From: Planktosalinus sp963977065
Lineage (GTDB): Bacteria; Bacteroidota; Bacteroidia; Flavobacteriales; Flavobacteriaceae
Assembly: GCA_963977065.1 (NCBI GenBank)
Contig: CAXBNF010000002.1
Location: 1-64,000, forward strand
Length of the DNA stretch: 64,000 nt
Direction of reading: 5' to 3'
Part shown: positions 1-6,009 of the stretch, one piece after another
How the letters are laid out: every line of letters begins with the position of its first letter
Position numbering within the stretch: position 1 is the stretch's first letter
Notes under the pieces: model-generated
The model's database searches: none
The model's input: only the letters and a program-made list of their open reading frames with translations
What the model was told of the DNA's origin: nothing
Made by a program: the position numbers and the translations under genes

Positions 1-2
1 TA

Positions 3-59
3 TTACAACGTGTATTCTGGGACAACAATCCATTAGAAGGGTTTCCTCAAAACAACTAA
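3..59 (+). CDS. C-terminal fragment of a gene entering from the left, possibly SusD-like
   Basis: Only the last 18 codons are visible, read in frame 3 and ending in TAA, with C-terminal residues RVFWDNNPLEGFPQNN. A tail with a VFWD motif resembles the C-termini of SusD/RagB-like nutrient-binding outer-membrane lipoproteins. The next gene is a surface lipoprotein only 12 bp downstream, which fits a SusC/SusD-type locus. The assignment is weak because so little is visible. The reading frame and stop codon are directly seen; the family is inference. Confidence 0.4.
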   Translation, partial: LQRVFWDNNPLEGFPQNN

Positions 60-71
60 AAAAGAAATATT

Positions 72-1022
72 ATGAAAAATACATTTTTAAAATTATCATT
101 ATTCTCAGTTGCTTTTCTTCTGTTTGCGTGTAGCGATACAGACAAGCTAATTGATGATGTTTTTGACGATACAACCTCTGGAGGTATCCTTAGAACCCTT
201 GAGGCTTCAACAGATTTACCAATTGGTCTAACAGATACCGGTGTAGAACTTCTTTTGGAAATTCAAGATGAAGAAGACGGTGATTTATCAGACCGTATCA
301 ATGTGTACGCAAGTTTTGTACACGTTACCGGTGGTGGTGCAAACGACAGAGATGAAGCACTTTTAAAAACCATTACCAGCGATCAATTTATATTGGGGGA
401 GCGTTTGCCACGTGCTTTAGTACAAACTAATTTACCAGAATTGCAGGCTTTACTCAATTTGGGCGATGACGACTTTACCGGGGGTGACCGTTTTATCATT
501 CGCGTTGAATTGGTCTTTAAAGACGGTAGAAGATGGAGCAATGACAATGCCTCTCAAAGTGTCTTGGGGAATGCATTCTTTAGTTCTCCCTTTGCTTATG
601 ACGCCAATGTAACTTGTGTCGTTCCTGAAGAAAGTTTCGTTGGAAGCTATACTGTTACATCTGCTGGAGCAGGTGTTTTAGGAATACAAGTTTGGGCAGA
701 AGGAACTGTTGTTACAATGGTTGCAGATGGTGGTCCAACAAGACGTTCTTTTGACATTGTTCACATTCCTGATGCAGGTGTAGGACAACCCGCTACTACC
801 TTTGCTTTTGACCTTGTTTGTGGTAATGTTAATATTGCCTCAAATCAAAGCACTGGTTTACAATGTACATCCGGTTTGTTTTATGGCCCTGCACCAAGTG
901 GAGAAACTGGAAGCTATGATGCAGGAGATGATTCTGTAATTACATTTGTATTTACAGATAATTCTGGAAGTGATTGTGATGAAGCACCACAGAATGTAAC
1001 TGCAACACTTACCAAAAATTAA
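72..1022 (+). CDS. Surface lipoprotein of unknown function, likely in a SusC/SusD-type operon
   Basis: This 316-residue protein begins with a lipoprotein signal peptide (hydrophobic residues 8-19, lipobox LLFAC, Cys20). An acidic stretch (DTDKLIDDVFDD) follows, of the kind often linked to export to the outer face in Bacteroidota. The rest reads as beta-rich, with many Thr, Gly and Asp residues and four further cysteines in the C-terminal half. No catalytic motif was recognised. It follows the preceding gene by 12 bp and ends just before a strong terminator, so it is probably the last gene of that operon. A role as an accessory glycan- or peptide-binding lipoprotein is inference from context. 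Confidence 0.7.
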   Translation: MKNTFLKLSLFSVAFLLFACSDTDKLIDDVFDDTTSGGILRTLEASTDLPIGLTDTGVELLLEIQDEEDGDLSDRINVYASFVHVTGGGANDRDEALLKTITSDQFILGERLPRALVQTNLPELQALLNLGDDDFTGGDRFIIRVELVFKDGRRWSNDNASQSVLGNAFFSSPFAYDANVTCVVPEESFVGSYTVTSAGAGVLGIQVWAEGTVVTMVADGGPTRRSFDIVHIPDAGVGQPATTFAFDLVCGNVNIASNQSTGLQCTSGLFYGPAPSGETGSYDAGDDSVITFVFTDNSGSDCDEAPQNVTATLTKN

Positions 1023-1044
1023 AATAATTTATTTAATATTTTTT

Positions 1045-1072
1045 AAAACCCGCCAATTGGCGGGTTTTTTGT
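1045..1072 (+). terminator. Rho-independent terminator
   Basis: A perfect inverted repeat AACCCGCC/GGCGGGTT (1047-1054 with 1059-1066) around a 4-nt AATT loop is extended by A/T pairs and followed by a T tract. It lies 23 bp after the lipoprotein stop codon. Confidence 0.9.
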
Positions 1073-1133
1073 TTAAAATTAAAAGCATTATATAATTTAA
1101 CATTAATTTAACTACATATATTAGGAATAATAA

Positions 1134-1142
1134 GGGGGGGGG
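1134..1142 (+). repeat. G9 homopolymer in the upstream region of the next gene
   Basis: Nine consecutive G residues lie 36 bp before the ATG at 1179 in an otherwise AT-rich stretch. A TATGTTTA sequence (1153-1160) downstream matches the TAnnTTTG -7 consensus at all but the last base. The tract would therefore sit in the -33/-7 spacer region. Confidence 0.8.
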
Positions 1143-1178
1143 TAAATTGTACTATGTTTAACCCCTAAATTTATACTT

Positions 1179-1676
1179 ATGAAAACAAAATTGTTAATTT
1201 TAGCTTTAACAGCTACCGTGATGTTTGGTTTTTCAAACAATCCTGTGTACCCGGATTATGTACCGGAAAAAACCATTCAAAAATTTGAGAATGAATTTTT
1301 AAAAAAGATGACAAATATTAATCTCATCAATCATATTGCAGAAAATTTTATTTCATTATTTGATAATGTGAATACCATTCACGCTCAATATTCTGAAGAA
1401 AACGGGTATTACTATCTTGTTTTTGGTGAAAAGGAAAACACATCAAAAATTGAATTACTTCAAATTGAAAAAGAAGATTATTTGAATGAAAGGTACACTT
1501 ATATTGATTTTTCAAATATTAAAAATAATGGTTCTGAAGGATATTGTTATAAAGGCATTGGTAGTAGTTTTCCTCCAGGATGTCCTACAGCTGAACAATG
1601 TGTAAATAGTTTTACAGGTTTTTGTGCTACAATAATCTGCGGTGTTTGGAACGGCAGGGAATGTATCCAACAATAA
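1179..1676 (+). CDS. Small exported Cys-rich protein, unknown
   Basis: This 165-residue protein starts with a Sec signal peptide (charged MKTK, then hydrophobic LLILALTATVMFGFS). The middle is charged and helical. The C-terminal 45 residues hold six cysteines (in EGYCYKG, PPGCPT, AEQCVN, GFCATI, IICGVW and RECIQQ), which suggests a disulfide-stabilised knot in the periplasm or outside the cell. It is monocistronic: a terminator precedes it and another follows 22 bp after its stop. No family was recognised. The small secreted Cys-rich layout resembles bacteriocin-like or other small secreted peptides, but nothing in the sequence proves that. Confidence 0.65.
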   Translation: MKTKLLILALTATVMFGFSNNPVYPDYVPEKTIQKFENEFLKKMTNINLINHIAENFISLFDNVNTIHAQYSEENGYYYLVFGEKENTSKIELLQIEKEDYLNERYTYIDFSNIKNNGSEGYCYKGIGSSFPPGCPTAEQCVNSFTGFCATIICGVWNGRECIQQ

Positions 1677-1698
1677 TCATTATTCTGTTATCTTTAAC

Positions 1699-1726
1699 AA
1701 CACTCGCAAATAGCGGGTGTTTTTTT
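1699..1726 (+). terminator. Rho-independent terminator
   Basis: The stem AACACTCGC/GCGGGTGTT (1699-1707 with 1713-1721, one T-G pair) has a 5-nt loop and is followed by a run of T residues to 1726. It lies immediately before the rlmB promoter. Confidence 0.85.
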
Positions 1727-1727
1727 A

Positions 1728-1735
1728 TACCTTTG
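1728..1735 (+). promoter_or_regulatory. -7 promoter element TACCTTTG of rlmB
   Basis: TACCTTTG is a perfect match to the Bacteroidota -7 consensus TAnnTTTG. The rlmB ATG begins only 5 bp downstream, so the transcript would be leaderless or nearly so. The element abuts the T tract of the upstream terminator. Confidence 0.7.
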
Positions 1736-1739
1736 TTGT

Positions 1740-2474
1740 ATGCAAAAAGAAACACAAATCATTGGCATAAGAGCTATTATTGAGAGCATACAAGCCGGTA
1801 TTACCATAGACAAAGTATTTATACAAAAAAACACCCAAGGCGAGTTGATGAACAGTTTACTCAAACTGTTGAAACAAAAATCCATTAACTTTTCCTATGT
1901 GCCCATTGAGAAAATCAACAAACTCTCACAAGGCAATCACCAGGGAGCCGTTGCCAGCATCTCCCCTATTTCATTTGTAATGCTTGAGGCACTAGTTGAA
2001 AGTGTATTAGAAACGAAAGAAAATCCTTTGTTTTTAATTCTTGACCAATTGTCTGATGCCCGCAACTTTGGCGCGATTATAAGAACCGCATCCTGTACAG
2101 GTGTAGATGGCATTATCATTCAAAAACACGGTGCTGCTCCTGTAAATGCAGACACTGTAAAAACCTCTGCCGGTGCCGTCTTTCAAGTGCCCATATGCAA
2201 GGTAGATCACATCAAAGATGCGGTCTATTATCTTCAAGCATCAGGAATCCAAGTTATTGCTGCAACAGAAAAAGGGTCACAAACTATTTATGAAATGGAT
2301 TTAAAACCGGCAACAGCTTTAATAATGGGCTCAGAAGATAAGGGTATTAACCCGTCTGTATTAAAAATAATTTCGGCGAAAGCAAAACTTCCTATGCAAG
2401 GCGAAATTGCTTCCTTAAATGTTTCTGTTGCTTGTGGTGCCTTTTTGTATGAAGCAGTAAGGCAACGGCTATAA
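1740..2474 (+). CDS. rlmB: 23S rRNA (guanosine-2'-O-)-methyltransferase RlmB (SpoU/TrmH family)
   Basis: This 244-residue enzyme transfers a methyl group from S-adenosylmethionine to a ribose 2'-OH in 23S rRNA. The N-terminal substrate-binding domain (about 1-90) starts with the typical IIGIRAIIE. The SPOUT knot domain carries the three signature motifs: LDQLSDARNFGAIIRTA (about 101-117), ALIMGSEDKGI (about 193-203) and IASLNVSVACGAFLYE (about 223-238). Length is normal for RlmB. The start follows a perfect TAnnTTTG element by 5 bp. Most Bacteroidota carry several SpoU paralogues, so the exact target guanosine is inferred. Confidence 0.88.
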   Translation: MQKETQIIGIRAIIESIQAGITIDKVFIQKNTQGELMNSLLKLLKQKSINFSYVPIEKINKLSQGNHQGAVASISPISFVMLEALVESVLETKENPLFLILDQLSDARNFGAIIRTASCTGVDGIIIQKHGAAPVNADTVKTSAGAVFQVPICKVDHIKDAVYYLQASGIQVIAATEKGSQTIYEMDLKPATALIMGSEDKGINPSVLKIISAKAKLPMQGEIASLNVSVACGAFLYEAVRQRL

Positions 2475-2480
2475 ATGTGC

Positions 2481-2518
2481 CACAGAGTTTCACAGAGTAG
2501 CCACAGAGTTAAACGGAG
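2481..2518 (+). repeat. Solo CACAGAG array with 10-11 bp period
   Basis: CACAGAG occurs at 2481, 2491 and 2502, and the related AACGGAG at 2512, giving spacings of 10, 11 and 10 bp, about one DNA helix turn. The core and spacing match the arrays flanking the GxxExxY gene at 19541. No such gene is present here. The array begins 7 bp after the rlmB stop codon, in the gap between convergent genes. Confidence 0.8.
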
Positions 2519-2534
2519 TGATTTAAGGTTTTTA

Positions 2535-3338
2535 TCATTCCTCTCTCTTTTTAAAAGTGTAAGTAATTTTAACTTTAGGCAGTATCGTTTCAGTTGATTC
2601 GCTATTGGTATTTGGTGCCTGGAATTTGATATTTTGGTATTTGGTGCTTGTAAATTCTTCTTTTTCTTCTTTGGGAGTGGGCACAAAATTTCCGTTTTCA
2701 TCGAAATGCTTCATAAAGGCGTCATCCTCTTCCTTATAATCTTCTTGTTCCCATTTGTAGATTTTTGGTTTTTCGATTTTCGTTTTAAACAAAAAAGAGA
2801 ATAAAAATCCAACAAAAAGTCCAGAAAGATGTCCTTCCCAAGAGATTCCCTTCTCTATGGGAAATACATACCACAACATACCGCCATATAAAAAAACGAT
2901 GATTAATGACAAAGCAATCAATCTGTAATAGGACGAAAATACTCCTTTAAAAAAAAGAAAGGAAACAAGCATATACACCATTCCACTGGCACCAATATGA
3001 TAAGAAGGGCGACCAATAAGCCAGGTGATAAAACCTGTAAGCAATAAGCCAAATAAAAGTACCCGCCAGCTATCCTTGTTATAAAAGTAAAATAAAGCGG
3101 TTGATAAAACCAAAAGTGGAATGCTATTGTTAAATAGATGCTTGACACTTCCATGAATGAAGGGGCTAAACAGAATACCTTTCAATCCCTCAAGTGTTCT
3201 GGGATAGACTCCCCACGAATTAAAAATAACACCAAATCGTATTTCAAACCAATAAACCAACCAGATTGTTAACACAAACAAGATGGGATACCCAAGTGTA
3301 GCTGTCTTAAAAGAAAATGGATTGTCTGTATTTTTCAT
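2535..3338 (-). CDS. Rhomboid-family intramembrane serine protease with repeat-derived tail
   Basis: This 267-residue polytopic inner-membrane protein would cleave transmembrane substrates. It has about six hydrophobic segments. The family motifs are an HxxxN motif (HLFNN, about 67-71), the catalytic serine in GASGMVY (Ser118) and the catalytic histidine in WEGHLSG (His170). After the last membrane segment (about 180) comes a charged cytoplasmic tail. Residues of about 229-245, including TKYQNIKFQAPNTN, are encoded by an out-of-frame 7-bp repeat array (2605-2654). The tail is therefore probably not conserved. The substrate is unknown. Confidence 0.88.
   Translation of the reverse strand: MKNTDNPFSFKTATLGYPILFVLTIWLVYWFEIRFGVIFNSWGVYPRTLEGLKGILFSPFIHGSVKHLFNNSIPLLVLSTALFYFYNKDSWRVLLFGLLLTGFITWLIGRPSYHIGASGMVYMLVSFLFFKGVFSSYYRLIALSLIIVFLYGGMLWYVFPIEKGISWEGHLSGLFVGFLFSFLFKTKIEKPKIYKWEQEDYKEEDDAFMKHFDENGNFVPTPKEEKEEFTSTKYQNIKFQAPNTNSESTETILPKVKITYTFKKREE
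2605..2654 (+). repeat. Heptamer array TTGGTAT/TTGGTGC inside the rhomboid coding region
   Basis: Seven-bp units on the plus strand are TTGGTAT (2605), TTGGTGC (2612), CTGGAAT (2619), TTGATAT (2626), TTGGTAT (2634, after one extra T), TTGGTGC (2641) and a degenerate unit. The reverse complement, GCACCAA/ATACCAA, belongs to the same sequence family as the arrays at 3645 and around the four-helix gene at 5112. On the minus strand it encodes part of the rhomboid tail. Confidence 0.75.
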
Positions 3339-3478
3339 AAGATTCCGAGAATCTAGCTGTCGGCAGACAGGGGCGGGTTACCTCCTATGTGCACCCGCAA
3401 TTAGTATTTTATTCTTAACCCAAAAACTCTGCCGTAATAAAGATACTGAAATTGTGGCAGTATTGTCCTCACCTCTAA

Positions 3479-3592
3479 CCCCTCTCCATACTTCGACACT
3501 TCGGCACTTCGGCACTTCGGCAAGCTCAGTCTACCACAAGCTCAGTGTACCACAAGCTCAGTGCAGCGCTTTGCTCAGTAACCGGAGAGGGG
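3479..3592. repeat. Composite tandem repeat bounded by 9-bp inverted repeats
   Basis: CCCCTCTCC (3479-3487) and its exact reverse complement GGAGAGGGG (3584-3592) enclose two tandem blocks. The first is four 8-bp units, ACTTCGAC once and ACTTCGGC three times (3490-3521). The second is three 16-bp units starting AAGCTCAGT (3522-3537, 3538-3553, 3554-3569). A fourth CTCAGT follows at 3574. The structure is fully intergenic. Confidence 0.85.
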
Positions 3593-3644
3593 AACTAAAA
3601 GACCTTCCCAAACCCTCCCCAAAAGGGAAGGAACAAAAAAATAG

Positions 3645-3672
3645 CCAAACACCAAACACCCAACACCCAACA
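3645..3672 (+). repeat. Heptamer array CCAAACA/CCCAACA x4
   Basis: The four contiguous 7-bp units are CCAAACA at 3645 and 3652, then CCCAACA at 3659 and 3666. The unit is the same family as, and inverted relative to, the arrays at 2605-2654 and 5011-5052. It lies 57 bp upstream of the rarA start. Confidence 0.85.
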
Positions 3673-3717
3673 ATAAAAACATTTCTCAATCAATATCCTT
3701 AAAAATTAAAAAATCAA

Positions 3718-3725
3718 TAACTTTA
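3718..3725 (+). promoter_or_regulatory. Probable -7 element TAACTTTA of rarA
   Basis: TAACTTTA matches TAnnTTTG at all but the last position and ends 4 bp before the rarA ATG. That is the same close spacing as at rlmB. Confidence 0.45.
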
Positions 3726-3729
3726 CGGA

Positions 3730-5007
3730 ATGAGTATTCCATTAGCAGAGCGCATTCGACCAAAAACATTAGATGACTACATCAGTCAGCGGCATCTGGT
3801 GGGTGAAACCGGTGTTCTCACTGCTCAAATCAAACAGGGTATAGTGCCTTCTATGATTTTTTGGGGACCACCGGGAACCGGAAAAACCACACTGGCAAAT
3901 ATCATTGCTAATGAAAGTGGGAGACCCTTTCATACCCTTAGCGCCATAAGCAGTGGTGTAAAAGATGTTAGGGAAGTCATCGAAAAAGCCAAAAAAGGCG
4001 ACGGGCTTTTCACCACTAAAAATCCCATACTTTTTATTGACGAAATACATCGTTTTAGCAAATCACAGCAAGACTCCCTTTTGGGAGCGGTCGAAAAAGG
4101 CTGGATTACTTTAATAGGCGCCACCACAGAAAATCCCAGCTTTGAAGTGATTGCTGCACTTTTATCACGCTGTCAGGTTTATGTGTTGAAGCCGTTTGAA
4201 AAAAGTGACTTAGAAGCCCTTTTAAAGCGAGCAATTGAAAAAGACAACTACTTACTCCAAAAAAACATAAAACTTCAGGAAACAGAAGCACTTTTAAGGC
4301 TTTCAGGCGGTGATGCCAGAAAGTTACTCAATATGTTTGAACTCGTTATTCAATCTGAAACGGGAAACAAAATCACGATTACCAATGATATGGTTATGCA
4401 AAAAGTGCAGCAAAAAACCGTGCGCTATGACAAAACAGGTGAGCAACACTATGATATCATTTCGGCATTTATAAAATCCATTCGCGGCAGCGATCCCAAT
4501 GCCGCTGTCTATTGGCTTGCCAGAATGATTGCCGGCGGTGAAGATGTGAAGTTTATTGCCCGCAGATTGCTTATCTTAGCCTCTGAAGATATTGGAAACG
4601 CAAATCCCACTGCTTTAGTGATTGCAAACAACACGTTTCAGGCAGTTGCAACCATTGGTTACCCAGAATCGAGAATTATTTTGAGCCAGTGTGCTATATA
4701 CCTGGCCAATTCACCCAAAAGCAATGCGAGTTACAGGGCAATTGATGATGCATTGGCAACTGTTCAAAAGACAGGTGATCTTGAAGTGCCGCTTTCGATA
4801 CGGAATGCACCCACAAAACTGATGAAGGAATTGGGATATGGAGACAATTATCAATATGCTCATAATTATGAAGGTAATTTTGTTCCCCACGAATTTCTTC
4901 CGGAAGAAATCTCAGGAAAAACATTTTATGAGCCGGGAAATAATGTTAAGGAGAATGCATATCGAAATTATTTGAAGTCACTTTGGAAAAATAAGTATGG
5001 GTATTGA
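3730..5007 (+). CDS. rarA: Replication-associated recombination protein A (RarA/MgsA AAA+ ATPase)
   Basis: This 425-residue cytoplasmic clamp-loader-like AAA+ ATPase acts at stalled replication forks. Walker A is GPPGTGKT (46-53) and Walker B is ILFIDEIHR (100-108). Sensor 1 lies in GATTENPSFE, the arginine finger region in LLSRCQVYVL, and sensor 2 in SGGDARKLLN. The C-terminal tetramerisation domain is intact (AARMIAGGEDVKFIARRLLILASEDIG). Length is normal for the family. It is transcribed alone or with the following four-helix cassette, whose left repeat arm starts 3 bp after the stop codon. Confidence 0.93.
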   Translation: MSIPLAERIRPKTLDDYISQRHLVGETGVLTAQIKQGIVPSMIFWGPPGTGKTTLANIIANESGRPFHTLSAISSGVKDVREVIEKAKKGDGLFTTKNPILFIDEIHRFSKSQQDSLLGAVEKGWITLIGATTENPSFEVIAALLSRCQVYVLKPFEKSDLEALLKRAIEKDNYLLQKNIKLQETEALLRLSGGDARKLLNMFELVIQSETGNKITITNDMVMQKVQQKTVRYDKTGEQHYDIISAFIKSIRGSDPNAAVYWLARMIAGGEDVKFIARRLLILASEDIGNANPTALVIANNTFQAVATIGYPESRIILSQCAIYLANSPKSNASYRAIDDALATVQKTGDLEVPLSIRNAPTKLMKELGYGDNYQYAHNYEGNFVPHEFLPEEISGKTFYEPGNNVKENAYRNYLKSLWKNKYGY

Positions 5008-5010
5008 TGT

Positions 5011-5052
5011 TGGGTGCTGGGTGCTGGGTGTTGGGTGTTGGGTGTTGGGTGT
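5011..5052 (+). repeat. Left heptamer arm of cassette 1: TGGGTGY x6
   Basis: Six contiguous 7-bp units are present: TGGGTGC twice (5011, 5018) and TGGGTGT four times (5025, 5032, 5039, 5046). The array starts 3 bp after the rarA stop and ends 59 bp before the four-helix gene. Read as CTGGGTG/TTGGGTG it is the reverse complement of the CACCCAA/CATCCAG units downstream of the same gene. Confidence 0.92.
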
Positions 5053-5111
5053 TAATGTTAAGATATCTTTAAATTAAAAAGTATTTTCAGTAAACTAAAA
5101 TTTTAAATATC

Positions 5112-5465
5112 ATGAGTTTCAAATTTGAAAAATTAATTATTTGGCAGAAAGCAATGGATTTTGGGGAAGAAATTTTTGAAATTTCAAAAAAGTTTCCTAA
5201 GCTTGAATTGTATAATCTTTCAACTCAGATATTAAAAGCGGGTGATTCTATTGCTTTAAATATTTCTGAAGGTAGTATTGAACAATCAAATAAAGAGTTC
5301 AATAGGTTTTTAGGATATTCTGTTAGGTCACTTGCAGAAGTTGTGACTTGTTTATATAAAGCGAAGAGAAGAAAATATATAAGTGATGAAAATTTTAAAT
5401 CACTTTATGACAGATCCTATCATCTTATGAATATGATTATTTCTTTTAAAACAAAACTAAAATAA
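5112..5465 (+). CDS. Four-helix-bundle protein (23S rRNA intervening-sequence protein family), cassette 1
   Basis: This 117-residue cytoplasmic protein is predicted all-helical and matches the four helix bundle family (23S_rRNA_IVP type, also called S23). Motifs seen are FEKLIIWQKAMDF near the N-terminus, NISEGS (50-55) and the NKEFNRFLGYSVRSLAEV helix. Relatives are encoded inside 23S rRNA intervening sequences of Leptospira and Coxiella and occur as free genes in Bacteroidota; their function is unknown. The gene sits between inverted heptamer arrays (5011-5052 and 5468-5495). It is a divergent paralogue of the gene at 6010. A TATCTTTA sequence about 40 bp upstream may be a promoter. Confidence 0.88.
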   Translation: MSFKFEKLIIWQKAMDFGEEIFEISKKFPKLELYNLSTQILKAGDSIALNISEGSIEQSNKEFNRFLGYSVRSLAEVVTCLYKAKRRKYISDENFKSLYDRSYHLMNMIISFKTKLK

Positions 5466-5467
5466 AT

Positions 5468-5495
5468 CACCCCGCATCCAGCACCCAACATCCAG
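5468..5495 (+). repeat. Right heptamer arm of cassette 1: CACCCCG, CATCCAG, CACCCAA, CATCCAG
   Basis: Four contiguous 7-bp units begin 2 bp after the stop of the four-helix gene. The reverse complement of 5475-5495 matches 5024-5044 of the left arm at 18 of 21 positions, so the two arms form an imperfect inverted repeat around the gene. Two of the three mismatches would still pair as G-U in RNA. Confidence 0.88.
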
Positions 5496-5540
5496 CCAAA
5501 TCAACAAACTTAACTTTAAACAGACTTAACTTAATAATAA

Positions 5541-5954
5541 ATGAAAGGAAAACTAGTAAAAGACAAAGCCACCCCGAGAGGGAAATATCCGCACGTAAAA
5601 CGAGTGGGCGATTTTATTTTTGTTTCAGGAACGAGTTCGCGTAAAGCAGATAACACCTTTGCCGGTGTGGAACAAGTGGACGAAATTGGAAGCATGAAAC
5701 TCGATATCGAAGCACAAACCCGTGCCGTCATTGAAAACATAAGAGATTTTCTCGCAGAAGAAGGTGCCGGCTTGGAAGACATCGTCGATGTAACCAGTTT
5801 TTTAGTGAATATGAACGACTTTGCTGGCTACAACAAAGCCTACGGGGAGTATTTCACCACAGAGGGCCCTACACGAACTACAGTGGCTGTTCATCAACTA
5901 CCCCACCCGCATTTGCTGGTGGAAATTAAGGTGATGGCTCATAAACCTTTGTAG
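5541..5954 (+). CDS. RidA-family protein, probable 2-aminomuconate deaminase
   Basis: This 137-residue protein has the RidA (YjgF/YER057c/UK114) trimeric fold signature, with GDFIFVSGTSSR, NIRDFLAEEGAGLEDIVDVTSFLVNM and GPTRTTVAVHQLPHPHLLVEIKVMAHKPL. The PTRTTV arginine is the usual substrate carboxylate anchor. It lies next to the dehydrogenase and ACMSD of kynurenine degradation. It therefore most likely hydrolyses the amino group of 2-aminomuconate, as NbaF-like members do. General RidA imine deaminase activity is the alternative. TAACTTTA (5511-5518), close to the -7 consensus, lies upstream. The gene is sandwiched between two repeat cassettes. Confidence 0.78.
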   Translation: MKGKLVKDKATPRGKYPHVKRVGDFIFVSGTSSRKADNTFAGVEQVDEIGSMKLDIEAQTRAVIENIRDFLAEEGAGLEDIVDVTSFLVNMNDFAGYNKAYGEYFTTEGPTRTTVAVHQLPHPHLLVEIKVMAHKPL

Positions 5955-5956
5955 TT

Positions 5957-5991
5957 ACGGGTTTCGGGTTTCGGGTTCAATGTTTCGAGTT
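5957..5991 (+). repeat. Left heptamer arm of cassette 2: TCGGGTT type x5
   Basis: The contiguous 7-bp units are ACGGGTT (5957), TCGGGTT (5964, 5971), a degenerate CAATGTT (5978) and TCGAGTT (5985). The array starts 2 bp after the RidA-family stop codon and ends 18 bp before the second four-helix gene. Confidence 0.88.
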
Positions 5992-6009
5992 GTGGAATAA
6001 ACAGATAAA

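Larger units (their letters stand above)
3339..3729. other. 391-bp intergenic region rich in short repeats
   Basis: The region separates divergent rhomboid and rarA genes and has no credible gene. From left to right it holds: a small palindrome CTGTC-GGCA-GACAG (3357-3370); a 6-bp inverted pair GCGGGT/ACCCGC (3373-3378, 3393-3398); a composite tandem repeat bounded by 9-bp inverted repeats (3479-3592); a CCMAACA heptamer array (3645-3672); and the rarA promoter. One long open frame across part of it is low-complexity repeat sequence. Confidence 0.75.

Noticed and set aside
2288..2701. 137-codon minus-strand frame overlapping the ends of rlmB and the rhomboid gene
   Set aside because: It is antisense to rlmB and shares the heptamer array with the rhomboid gene in another frame; the protein is an artefact of repeat sequence.
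3283..3702. 139-codon plus-strand open frame across the repeat-rich intergenic region
   Set aside because: It starts antisense inside the rhomboid gene and runs through tandem repeats; the product is low-complexity with no recognisable domain.
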